This document shows, piece by piece, positions 1 to 6,900 of a stretch of 7,867 nucleotides of DNA; position 1 is the stretch's first letter, and each line of letters starts with the position of its first letter. The stretch is from Pseudomonadota bacterium. Lineage in GTDB: Bacteria; Pseudomonadota; Alphaproteobacteria; Micropepsales; Micropepsaceae. Below the pieces are notes generated by a model, which saw only the letters and a program-made list of their open reading frames with translations, searched no databases and was not told the origin of the DNA. The stretch covers positions 1 through 7,867 of the forward strand of contig JANYBR010000446.1 in the NCBI GenBank assembly GCA_025360685.1. Direction: 5' to 3'. Both the position numbers and the translations under genes were made by a program.

Positions 1-258
1 GTCGCTGAGCTGGAAGTGAACTTCGTCGACCGCCCGCGGCACAGGCGAACGGTGCGGCGCAACGATGCTGAAATCGAAATCGGATTGCGTCGGCATGGCC
101 GGACCGACCCGTTCGTGGCCTGGTGAAATCGCGCCCGGAACGACTTGCGCGCCGGCGTGACCGGCGAGTGCAAGCACGACAGCGGCCGCGAACAAGCCGG
201 CGCCTGCCCAACTACGCCCAGCTTGCCGCCGCTGCGTGAAAACACCCAGTGTCCGCAA
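1..258 (-). CDS. N-terminal part of an exported protein, probably a ShlB/FhaC-type two-partner-secretion outer-membrane transporter (runs off left edge)
   Basis: An open frame on the minus strand has no stop before base 1, giving 86 codons from a TTG start. The translation has a basic N-terminus (MRTLGVFTQRRQAGRSW), a hydrophobic core (GLFAAAVVLALAG) and an AxA-like end (HAGA, then QVVPG), which is a signal peptide cut after about residue 37. The mature start contains FDFSIVAPHRSPVPRAVDE followed by VHFQLSD. This resembles the linker and first strand before the POTRA domain of alphaproteobacterial ShlB/FhaC/HecB proteins, which thread a large TpsA exoprotein through the outer membrane; the POTRA and barrel would lie outside the window. 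I chose TTG at 258 because a GGGGGAA ribosome site sits 7 bases upstream. An in-frame ATG at 339 has no such site and lies inside the candidate promoter. Signal peptide and reading frame are firm; the family name is recalled resemblance and could be another secreted protein. Confidence 0.6.
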   Translation of the reverse strand, partial: MRTLGVFTQRRQAGRSWAGAGLFAAAVVLALAGHAGAQVVPGAISPGHERVGPAMPTQSDFDFSIVAPHRSPVPRAVDEVHFQLSD

Positions 259-265
259 CCGAAAA

Positions 266-272
266 TTCCCCC
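266..272 (-). promoter_or_regulatory. Ribosome binding site that decides the TTG start of the left-edge gene
   Basis: On the minus strand GGGGGAA is followed by 7 bases and then TTG at 258-256. It is the best Shine-Dalgarno match upstream of any in-frame start here, and the TTG puts the signal peptide at a normal length. The alternative ATG at 339-337 would add a 27-residue extension of no signal-peptide character. Confidence 0.55.
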
Positions 273-325
273 ATTCACACAATGCCAAAGCGCGCCCCGG
301 AACGTCGCGCCAGCTCCGAACGCCG

Positions 326-352
326 AATATAAAAGTCATAAGTGCTGGACAA
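326..352 (-). promoter_or_regulatory. Candidate sigma-70-type promoter for the left-edge secreted protein
   Basis: Read on the minus strand, TTGTCC (352-347) and TATATT (331-326) are separated by 15 bases, shorter than the optimal 17. It lies in the most AT-rich part of the gap. Transcription would begin near 318, leaving about 60 bases of leader before the TTG start at 258. The hexamers are seen; promoter activity is inferred. Confidence 0.35.
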
Positions 353-537
353 TCTGCCCTTTTTTCCGCGGCGCAACAATTACCGTGTTACTTAATGCCC
401 AACTTGAGCCCCTTTTATGGCCCGTCGCGCTGGGTAAACATTCGTGCTGTCTGTGCGAGCAGAGTGCCGAGCCGCGGGGGCGAAAGCTGCTCAAATGACG
501 GGCAGCCGGTCCTCCACCCAGACCCGGGTTCAAGCGG

Positions 538-557
538 CAGATTCGTCTGTATTTTTT
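538..557 (+). terminator. Weak terminator-like hairpin with T-run inside the intergenic region
   Basis: CAGA (538-541), loop TTCG and TCTG (546-549) form a 4-bp stem, extended by a G-T pair at its base, then A and six T (552-557). CAGAC at 519-523 can instead pair with GTCTG at 545-549. The stem is short and AT-containing, so termination would be weak. No gene ends just upstream, so it would matter only if an unrecognised transcript crosses 340-540. Confidence 0.2.
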
Positions 558-733
558 CAATTGGCAGCGGTTCAAACGCCCGTGGCGCACATCCATTGGG
601 CATGTGCTTGGGTAAAACCCAGCGTTGCGAAAAGTTCATCCAAGCGGGCGCGAACTGGCATCGCCGGGAAGCCGGGCCTCGCGGTACGGTTGCGGGCGGC
701 CGCTTGGGTCGCCTCAAGCACTGGGGATGAAAC

Positions 734-979
734 ATGCAGACAAGGTTAAAGACTGGATTGGGCGTTCTGGCGCTCACCGCCACTTTGGCGACAGGCGTGT
801 TCATTGGCGAAGCCCTGGCGTCACAGCCGCACATGCAAGCCGCGCTCGACTATCTCAGATCGGCGCGCAGCGAGCTGATGGCAGCCGAGCACAACAAGGG
901 CGGTCACCGGGCCGAAGCGCTGCGTCTGACCAATGCGGCGATCAGCGAAACCGAGGCCGGCGTCGACTACGCCGACTAA
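734..979 (+). CDS. Small secreted helical protein of unknown function (81 aa)
   Basis: The start ATG follows a GGGGA site (723-727) by 6 bases. Residues 1-29 form a clear signal peptide: basic MQTRLK, a hydrophobic run to about residue 24, then GEALA with cleavage expected before SQPHMQ. The mature part is about 52 residues, predicted helical and with no cysteine. It has an amphipathic segment (MQAALDYLRSARSELMAAE), a turn at NKGGHR, and a second helix (AEALRLTNAAISETEAGVDY). The layout QPHMQ-AL-x-L-x-A-x-x-x-L, KGGHR, A-I-x-x-x-x-x-G matches a widespread family of short periplasmic hypothetical proteins in proteobacteria, as I remember it. No function is established and I propose none. It is monocistronic: its own terminator follows 31 bases after the stop. 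The protein-coding call is strong; the role is unknown. Confidence 0.85.
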   Translation: MQTRLKTGLGVLALTATLATGVFIGEALASQPHMQAALDYLRSARSELMAAEHNKGGHRAEALRLTNAAISETEAGVDYAD

Positions 980-1010
980 CAATTCAAAAAAATCCTGAAC
1001 TGATGCCGAA

Positions 1011-1043
1011 TGGGCTTCGCGCATGGCGAAGCCCACTCTTTTT
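1011..1043 (+). terminator. Strong Rho-independent terminator after the small secreted protein gene
   Basis: A perfect 10-bp stem (TGGGCTTCGC at 1011-1020 with GCGAAGCCCA at 1026-1035) closes a 5-base loop and is followed by CTC and five T (1039-1043). It lies 31 bases after the stop codon at 979 and separates that gene from the carboxypeptidase gene, so the two are unlikely to share a main transcript. Confidence 0.9.
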
Positions 1044-1063
1044 GTCGCGCGCGTCGTACGAGA

Positions 1064-1092
1064 CTGACGCCGCAACGAAACTTGGCTAGGCT
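1064..1092 (+). promoter_or_regulatory. Candidate promoter of the M32 carboxypeptidase gene
   Basis: CTGACG (1064-1069) and TAGGCT (1087-1092) are spaced by exactly 17 bases. Predicted transcription start is near 1099, giving a leader of about 22 bases before the ATG at 1122, with a modest AAGG ribosome site (1111-1114). The site lies just after the preceding terminator, where a new promoter is expected. Hexamers are seen; function is inferred. Confidence 0.45.
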
Positions 1093-1121
1093 CGGACACG
1101 TTCAGCAAACAAGGCAGCTCC

Positions 1122-2648
1122 ATGTCACCTTCCACACAGCAAGCGGACCCGTATGCGCGCGCGGCCGCCAAATTCTCGCTGGCCTGCAAACTGGCCAGCA
1201 TCGAATCTCTGCTCAGCTGGGACGCACAGACCAACATGCCCAAGGGCGGCGCCTGGGCGCGCGGCGAGCAGGTCGGCGCACTCGCCGAGATCGCATCCGA
1301 CCTGACCGGCACCAAGGAGATCGGCGATCTGCTGGACGAGGCCCAGGCCTATGCAAACCTGCTGGACGCCAGCGAGCGCGCGAACCTGGACGAGATGCGC
1401 CGCCTGTGGGTTCATCGCGCGGCGGTGCCAAAGGAACTGCTGGTCGAGCGCGCGCGGGTGAGCCAGGCGTTGCAGGCCACTTGGCTCGACGCAAAGCCGA
1501 ACAGCGACTTCGCCTCCTTCGCGCCGGGCTTCAAGAAGATGATGGCGATCCACAAGGAAGTCGCCGCCGCAAAGGGCGCGGCGCTCGGCCTTGCGCCGTA
1601 CGATGCGATGATGGACGAGCAGGATCCGGGCCTTACCACGGCGCTGATCGATCCGATCTTCGATGATCTGGCCGCCGAACTGCCGGGCATCATGGCCGCC
1701 GTCCGCGCGCGGCAGGCGTGCTGGCGCGCTGTCATCCCGTTCTCCGGCGACTTTTCCGTCGGGCGACAGACCGCGCTGTCCGAACGGCTGGCTGTCATCG
1801 TCGGCCACTCACCGGACAACAGCCGGATCGACGTCGCGCCGCATCCCTTTTCCATGCCGCACTCGCCTGGCGATGTGCGCTTCACCACGCGCTACGATGT
1901 CGACAAGTTCCGCTATTCGGTGACCGCGACGCTGCACGAGGCCGGACATTCGATGTACGAGCTCAACCTGCCGCGCGCGTTGGCCTTCGCGCCCGCAGGA
2001 TTTGCGCGCGGCGCGTCGGCGCACGAAAGCCAGTCCCTCATGCTGGAAATGATGGCGGGGCGCAGCAAGGAGTTCCTCGAATTTCTGGCGCCGCTGCTCC
2101 ACGAGTATTTCGGCGGCGACAAGGCGTGCTGGACCGCTGCCAACGTGCTCAACTATTTCCGCCGCGTCGACGACGACTATATCCGCGTCGAGGCGGACGA
2201 GATTTCCTATCCCCTGCACGTCATTCTGCGCTACAGGCTCGAACGCGCGCTTCTGTCGGGCGATCTTGCGGTCGACGACGTTCCGGGCGCCTGGAACGAG
2301 ATGTTCCGCAAATTGTTCGGACGCACGCCGCCCAACCACGCCAAGGGCTGTCTGCAGGACATTCACTGGGCCGCAGCCTTGTTCGGCTACTTTCCGAATT
2401 ACGCGCTGGGCGAGGCTCTCGCGGCGCAGTTGTTCGAACGCGCAAAGGCGGACGACGCCGCGATCGTGCCGGCGCTGCGCAAAGGCGATTTCAAACCCTA
2501 TTTCAGCTGGGTACGCCCCCGTATCCACGAACAGGCCAGCCTGAAATCGTTCGACGATATCGTCGCCGGCGCGAGCGGCAGCAAACTGTCCGGCGCGGCG
2601 CTGAAGCGGCACTTGCGCGCACGCTATCTCGACGAAGAGTTCGATTGA
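1122..2648 (+). CDS. M32 family (Taq-type) zinc carboxypeptidase
   Basis: A 508-residue protein, the usual length for MEROPS family M32, which removes C-terminal residues from peptides using one metal ion and has broad specificity (usually not after Pro). All the family signatures are visible in order: WD...MP near residues 33-40, DVRFT (the DxRxT motif, D251-T255), the zinc site HEAGH (H272, E273, H276), HESQS with the third metal ligand E302, IRVEAD (354-359), and GCLQDIHW (409-416) followed by LFGYFPNYALG. E273 is the expected catalytic base. There is no signal peptide, so the enzyme should be cytoplasmic, consistent with turnover of peptides. The start ATG has an AAGG site 7 bases upstream. 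The gene is monocistronic, with its own candidate promoter, and is convergent with the SDR gene downstream. Nothing is truncated or missing. Confidence 0.96.
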   Translation: MSPSTQQADPYARAAAKFSLACKLASIESLLSWDAQTNMPKGGAWARGEQVGALAEIASDLTGTKEIGDLLDEAQAYANLLDASERANLDEMRRLWVHRAAVPKELLVERARVSQALQATWLDAKPNSDFASFAPGFKKMMAIHKEVAAAKGAALGLAPYDAMMDEQDPGLTTALIDPIFDDLAAELPGIMAAVRARQACWRAVIPFSGDFSVGRQTALSERLAVIVGHSPDNSRIDVAPHPFSMPHSPGDVRFTTRYDVDKFRYSVTATLHEAGHSMYELNLPRALAFAPAGFARGASAHESQSLMLEMMAGRSKEFLEFLAPLLHEYFGGDKACWTAANVLNYFRRVDDDYIRVEADEISYPLHVILRYRLERALLSGDLAVDDVPGAWNEMFRKLFGRTPPNHAKGCLQDIHWAAALFGYFPNYALGEALAAQLFERAKADDAAIVPALRKGDFKPYFSWVRPRIHEQASLKSFDDIVAGASGSKLSGAALKRHLRARYLDEEFD

Positions 2649-2686
2649 AGCCGATTTGGCTTGGATCAATCGCGCTTTGGCCCTCG

Positions 2687-2747
2687 TCCTTCGACAAGCT
2701 CAGGATGAGGGCCAATTCTGAAACCTCATCCTGAGCTTATCGAAGGA
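2687..2747. repeat. Near-perfect 24-bp inverted repeat between convergent genes (REP-like, possible bidirectional terminator)
   Basis: The left arm (2687-2710, beginning TCCTTCGACAAGCTC) and right arm (2724-2747, ending CTTATCGAAGGA) are reverse complements over 24 bases with one difference (at 2739), around a 13-base loop. In minus-strand RNA the odd pair is a G-U wobble, so the hairpin is complete there; in plus-strand RNA it is a C-A mismatch. There is no T-run. The core CCTTCGACAAGCTCAGGATG is one I recognise as a very common dispersed palindrome in alphaproteobacterial and other GC-rich genomes, usually found between genes. It sits 38 bases after the carboxypeptidase stop and 59 bases beyond the SDR stop, so it may protect or end both messages. 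The repeat is seen directly; the dispersed nature is remembered. Confidence 0.85.
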
Positions 2748-2806
2748 TCGATGGCATAAGCAGTCCCATCAATTTCGATTGCGCTCCGGAATAAGACGCA
2801 GCGCTC

Positions 2807-3751
2807 TCAGACTCGCCACTCGGTGCCCTTGACGAGCGCTTCGAAGAAGGCAGGGCCGTAGGCATCTTCCGGGGTCGCGCGCACGCTGCGATCCAGAAAC
2901 TCCGCATCCTTGCCGACCAGGATGCGCCAGCGCTCCGCTTTCACGCCATCGAGAATGATCTTGGCGGCCTGTGCGGCGCTGGTCGGCGCGTTGTCGCGGA
3001 AGCCGGCGGCTTGCGCATGCACCATTTCGCGCACTTGATCGTCCGTCATGGCCACCAGATTGACGCCCTGCGCCGCCAGCGCTTTGCGCACGGCCGGAAC
3101 GTCGATCGCGTCGCCACTCAGGATCTTGCGCGAATTGGCCACGATCTCCGTGCCGATATGGCCGGGCATGACCACGGAGCATTTGATGTGTGGCGCGTTC
3201 ACCGCGAGATCCGTCATCAGCGCTTCGGTGAATCCCTTCACCGCGAACTTGGCCGCGCAATAGGCGGTGTGCGGGCGGCCCGGGCCGATCGAGGCCCAGA
3301 AACCGTTGACGCTGCTTGTGTTGACGATGTGGCCCTCGCGCGCCTTCATCAGCATCGGCAGGAAGGCCCGCGTTCCGTGGTAGACGCCGCCCCAGCAGAC
3401 GTTGAAGGTCTTTTCCCACTGCGCGCGATCGCCGCTGACGATGCTGCCGCCACCGCCGATGCCGGCATTGTTGAACAGCAGATGGATGTGGTCCGTGTCG
3501 AGTTCGCGCGCAACAGCCGCCGCCCAGTCATTGACCTGCGCCTCGATCGACACGTCCGCGACATAGGTGGCGACCCGCGTGCCCTGCGGTGCCTGCTCGA
3601 CGCAGCGCCGCTTGGTCTCGGCCATGTTCAGCGCCGACACATCGCACATGGCGACGTTGCAGCCTTCAGCCACCAGCTGAAGCGCAAGTTCGCGGCCCAT
3701 GCCCGTGCCGCCGCCTGTGATGACCGCGGTTTTTCCTGCGAAGTCCTTCAT
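2807..3751 (-). CDS. Short-chain dehydrogenase/reductase (SDR), classical type, probably NAD(H)-linked
   Basis: A 314-residue Rossmann-fold oxidoreductase. The cofactor motif TGGGTGMG is at residues 12-19, D37 follows the second strand (an acidic residue there usually favours NAD over NADP), and a conserved VADV (D66) is present. NNAG is at 94-97, with N117 in helix 4. Catalytic S147 lies in NTSSVNG, and Y164 and K168 in YCAAK. MPG at 195-197 precedes the substrate loop. The S-to-Y distance is 17, longer than the more usual 12-14, and the C-terminus extends about 60 residues beyond a minimal SDR; both hint at a substrate pocket different from FabG. The substrate cannot be read from sequence. 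The start ATG at 3751 has a GGGAAGGG site (3766-3759) 7 bases upstream. The gene is divergent from the mannosidase (154 bases apart) and convergent with the carboxypeptidase. No signal peptide: cytoplasmic. Confidence 0.93.
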   Translation of the reverse strand: MKDFAGKTAVITGGGTGMGRELALQLVAEGCNVAMCDVSALNMAETKRRCVEQAPQGTRVATYVADVSIEAQVNDWAAAVARELDTDHIHLLFNNAGIGGGGSIVSGDRAQWEKTFNVCWGGVYHGTRAFLPMLMKAREGHIVNTSSVNGFWASIGPGRPHTAYCAAKFAVKGFTEALMTDLAVNAPHIKCSVVMPGHIGTEIVANSRKILSGDAIDVPAVRKALAAQGVNLVAMTDDQVREMVHAQAAGFRDNAPTSAAQAAKIILDGVKAERWRILVGKDAEFLDRSVRATPEDAYGPAFFEALVKGTEWRV

Positions 3752-3853
3752 GAGCGTGCCCTTCCCGATTTACTCGCGTTGCAAGCGATGCCGGCAGACA
3801 GCATTGCAGATCGCGGGGCGGTGACAATTCCCCGGTTACGACTTTTTTGTTTA

Positions 3854-3881
3854 TGGCAGTTCCCGCCGCTTCCCCTAGGAT
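3854..3881 (+). promoter_or_regulatory. Weak candidate promoter of the mannosidase gene
   Basis: TGGCAG (3854-3859) and TAGGAT (3876-3881) are 16 bases apart in the SDR-mannosidase divergent gap. The -10 hexamer resembles the TAGGCT before the carboxypeptidase gene and stands at a similar distance from the start codon. The -35 match is poor. The leader would be about 20 bases. Confidence 0.3.
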
Positions 3882-3891
3882 AGGCGCCACG

Positions 3892-3914
3892 GGAGATTTC
3901 ATAGGGTGGGGATG
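3892..3914 (+). promoter_or_regulatory. Ribosome binding region with two possible mannosidase starts (GTG 3906, ATG 3912)
   Basis: GGAGA (3892-3896) lies 9 bases before the GTG at 3906. AGGG (3903-3906) lies 5 bases before the ATG at 3912, which is in the same frame two codons later. GTG gives 1037 residues and ATG gives 1035. The sequence does not decide between them, and the protein is the same apart from two residues. Confidence 0.5.
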
Positions 3915-6900
3915 AACGACAAAAGCTCGACAAATCGCGATAAGAAGGAAGTCGCGAGAGACGCGCAGCGCGGCCAGTTCCGGCGCCTGCGCGGCCGCTA
4001 CACGGGCTATACCCGCGCGCGGCTGGCACAGTTCGCGCGCCGGCTGAAGCGAGCGATCTATCCGCAGCGCGAGGCGGTGCAGCGCATCGAACTCGCCGGA
4101 CCGGTGGACCGCATCCCGTTCCAGGACGCACAAGCACTTTCCTATCGCACCGTGCAGATCGGCGAGCCGCTGGGCCCGTTATGGGCCACCTATTGGGCGA
4201 AGGTGACAGCGCGAATTCCGCAAGGCTGGCGTGGTACCAGAGTGGACCTTCACTGGGACTCGCGCTCCGAAGCGCTGCTCTGGCTGGACGGGCGCTCGTC
4301 GCAAGGCCTCAACAGCGGACGCAATTTCGCGCGGCTCACGCAATCGGCCCAAGGCGGCGAGACGATCACATTCTACATAGAGATCGCCTGCAATCGCGCG
4401 TTCGGCAATGCCGAGGCCGGCCATCCGCCAGGCGAACCCTATCAACTCGTCGCTTGCGAGATACGCCGCTTCGATCCGCAAGCATGGTCGCTGTTCCACG
4501 ATTTCGACGTGCTGCGTCAGCTCGAGGCCGACCGCGAGCCGCCGCAGACGCCGCGCTCGACCGGCGGCGTGGCGCCCAAGATTGTGCGGCCCGCCCTCGA
4601 CACGACCTGGGCAGGGACTTTGCTGCACAAGCTGAACGAAGTCTGCAATGTGCTCGAGCCCGAGGATCGCAACAGCTGGCGCGACGGCGCCGCCATGCTG
4701 CAAGCGCTGCTCTCCGTGCGCAATGGCGACGTGGCGCACGAACTCTCTGCCATAGGACATGCGCACATCGACACGGCATGGCTGTGGCCGATCGAAGAAA
4801 CCCGCCGCAAGTGCCAGCGCAGCTTCGCCAATGTGGTGGCGCTGATGGACGAATATCCGCAATTCAAGTTCGCCTGCTCGCAGGCTTATCAGTATGCGGT
4901 GATCGAGGTGAGCGATCCGGATCTCTTCGCGCGCATCCGCGCCAAGGTGAAAGGCGGCCAGTGGATTCCGATCGGCGGCAGCTGGGTCGAGCCGGACTGC
5001 AACCTGCCGTCCGGCGAAGCCATGTCCCGCCAGTTTCTCTATGGGCAGCGCTATTTCGAGCGGACCTTCGGCCAGCGTTCGCGCATCTTCTGGAGTCCGG
5101 ATGTGTTCGGCTATGCGGGGCAATTGCCGCAGCTGATGCGCGAATCCGGCATGGACCGCTTCCTCACCCAGAAACTGTCCTGGAACCGCTTCACTTCGCC
5201 GCCGCATCACAGTTTTCACTGGCGCGGTATCGATGGCAGTGAAGTGCTGACGCATTTCCCGCCGGTCGACACCTACAACGGCATGGCGACGCTGGAGGAG
5301 TTGCGCTACCACGCGGCCAACTACAAGGACGCCGATCGCACGGCGCAGGCGCTGTATCTGTTCGGCTATGGCGACGGCGGCGGCGGGCCGGATGCGGCCA
5401 TGATCGAGTCGCTCGAGCGCAGCGACGACCTGCTCGGCGTGCCGCGCAGCGCCTTCCGCGCACCCGATGAATTCTTCGACCGTCTCGAGCGCGACGCGGA
5501 GAACTTCGCGTCCGTCGAGGGCGAACTCTATTTCGAATATCACCGCGGGACATACACCAGCCAGGCGGAAGTCAAGCGGCTCAACCGGCTTCTCGAAGGC
5601 CGGCTTCAGACATTGGAGTTCCTGGCGACCGCGTGCCAGCTCGCAGGCAAACCCGCGCCGTCGCGCCACGAAGTCGAAGAGTTGTGGCGCGTACTGCTGA
5701 CCAATCAGTTCCACGACATCCTGCCGGGGAGCAGCATCGGCGAAGTCTATGTCCGCACGCGACGTGAACTTTCCGAGACCGCCGCCAAGGTCTCTGCGCT
5801 GGCACAGACTCTACTGGACGGACTCTCCTCTTCCCGCGATGCAAAGACACCGTTCAATCCGACCGGATTTGCGCGCGCCGAAGTCGCAGAAGCGCCCGAC
5901 GGCGCGCTGTACCATGTCACGGCGGCACCGTTTTCGGCTGGAACGATCACGAGCGCGACGGATGAAGCTCGGGTCCGGGAGGACAAGGATGGCGCAATTC
6001 ATCTTGAGAACGCCTCTCTGAGCGTCACGCTCTCACGCAGCGGCGGCGGCGTCGTCTCGCTGGTCCACTGCGCATCCGGGCGCCAGGCATTGGCGGGCGA
6101 GGCAAACCGCTTCGTCCTGTTTGACGACCGGCCCACCGAATACGACGCGTGGGACATCGATCCCTTTGCGCTCGAAACCGGACAGGAAGGTGGACCCGCC
6201 GAGAGCTGCACCGTCGTGACGCACGGCACCTTGCGCGCCGAAGCAAAATTCGAGCGCAAGATCGGCAAGCACAGCCGCGTGCTCCAGACGATCCGGCTGG
6301 ACGCGGGTTCGAACTGTCTGGAATTCGACACTGAGATCGATTGGCGCGAACGGCGCACGCTCCTGAAGGCCGTGTTTCCGCTCGCCTGCAAGTCCCCGCG
6401 CGCGACTTATGAAACGATGTTCGGGGCGGTCGAGCGCCCAACCCATGCCAACAGCGATGCAGATCTCGCCCAGTATGAAGTGCCGGGCCATCGCTGGGCG
6501 GACTTGTCGGAACCCGGCTTTGGCGTCTCGCTGCTCAGCGATGCGCGCTACGGTTTCTCCGCTTTCGGCAACATGCTGAGCCTGAGCCTGATGCGCGGCA
6601 CCACGTCGCCTGACCCGAACGCGGACATCGGCGTGCATCGCCTGCGCTATGCGCTCTACCCGCATGCCGGCGACTGGCGCGCGGCGGTCACAGTTGGAAA
6701 AGCCGCGTGCTTCAACCGGCCCCTGCTCTGGTCGGTGGGAGAGCCCGCGGCGATCTTGCGCCGGCCGCTTGTGTCAGCCGAGCCGGCCAACGTCGTGATC
6801 GATACGATCAAGCCGGCAGAGGATGGCAAAGGCTTCGTCGTCCGGCTCTACGAAAGCGCCGGCAGCGCGTCCAGCGCACGGCTCGCATTCGGCGTGCCGA

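Larger units (their letters stand above)
259..733. other. 475-base intergenic region between two divergently transcribed secreted-protein genes
   Basis: No frame here has a good ribosome site plus protein-like composition. The frames that cross it are rich in Arg, Pro, Cys and Ser and look like GC-driven noise. Bases 325-420 are relatively AT-rich and hold the minus-strand promoter candidate. A short hairpin plus T-run is at 538-557. Bases 560-720 are GC-rich with no promoter I can defend for the plus-strand gene at 734. The length leaves room for a small RNA or a long 5' leader, but nothing in the sequence proves either. Confidence 0.5.

Noticed and set aside
337..339. ATG as the start of the left-edge minus-strand gene
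   Set aside because: There is no Shine-Dalgarno at the right distance, the extra residues do not fit a signal peptide, and the codon falls between the -35 and -10 hexamers of the candidate promoter.
526..590. GTTCAA strings resembling a tRNA T-loop (near 528 and 570)
   Set aside because: The flanking bases do not form a 5-bp T-stem or an acceptor stem, so no tRNA can be folded.
145..834. Several overlapping frames of 86-164 residues in the left intergenic region
   Set aside because: They have no good ribosome sites, contain much Cys, Pro, Arg and Ser, and conflict with one another and with the promoter-like AT-rich segment.
1718..2734. A 338-residue plus-strand frame overlapping the carboxypeptidase, and a 286-residue antisense frame at 1809-2669
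   Set aside because: Both are shadows in GC-rich DNA with arginine-heavy or repetitive composition; the M32 frame has every family motif.
3011..3883. A 290-residue plus-strand frame opposite the SDR gene
   Set aside because: It lies antisense to intact SDR motifs and is rich in His, Arg and Asp without any domain signature.
4179..5714. A 511-residue open frame antisense to the mannosidase gene
   Set aside because: It is the mirror of a GC-rich codon pattern: its composition is rich in Arg, Ala, Leu and His with no recognisable motif, and the plus strand carries all GH38 catalytic motifs.
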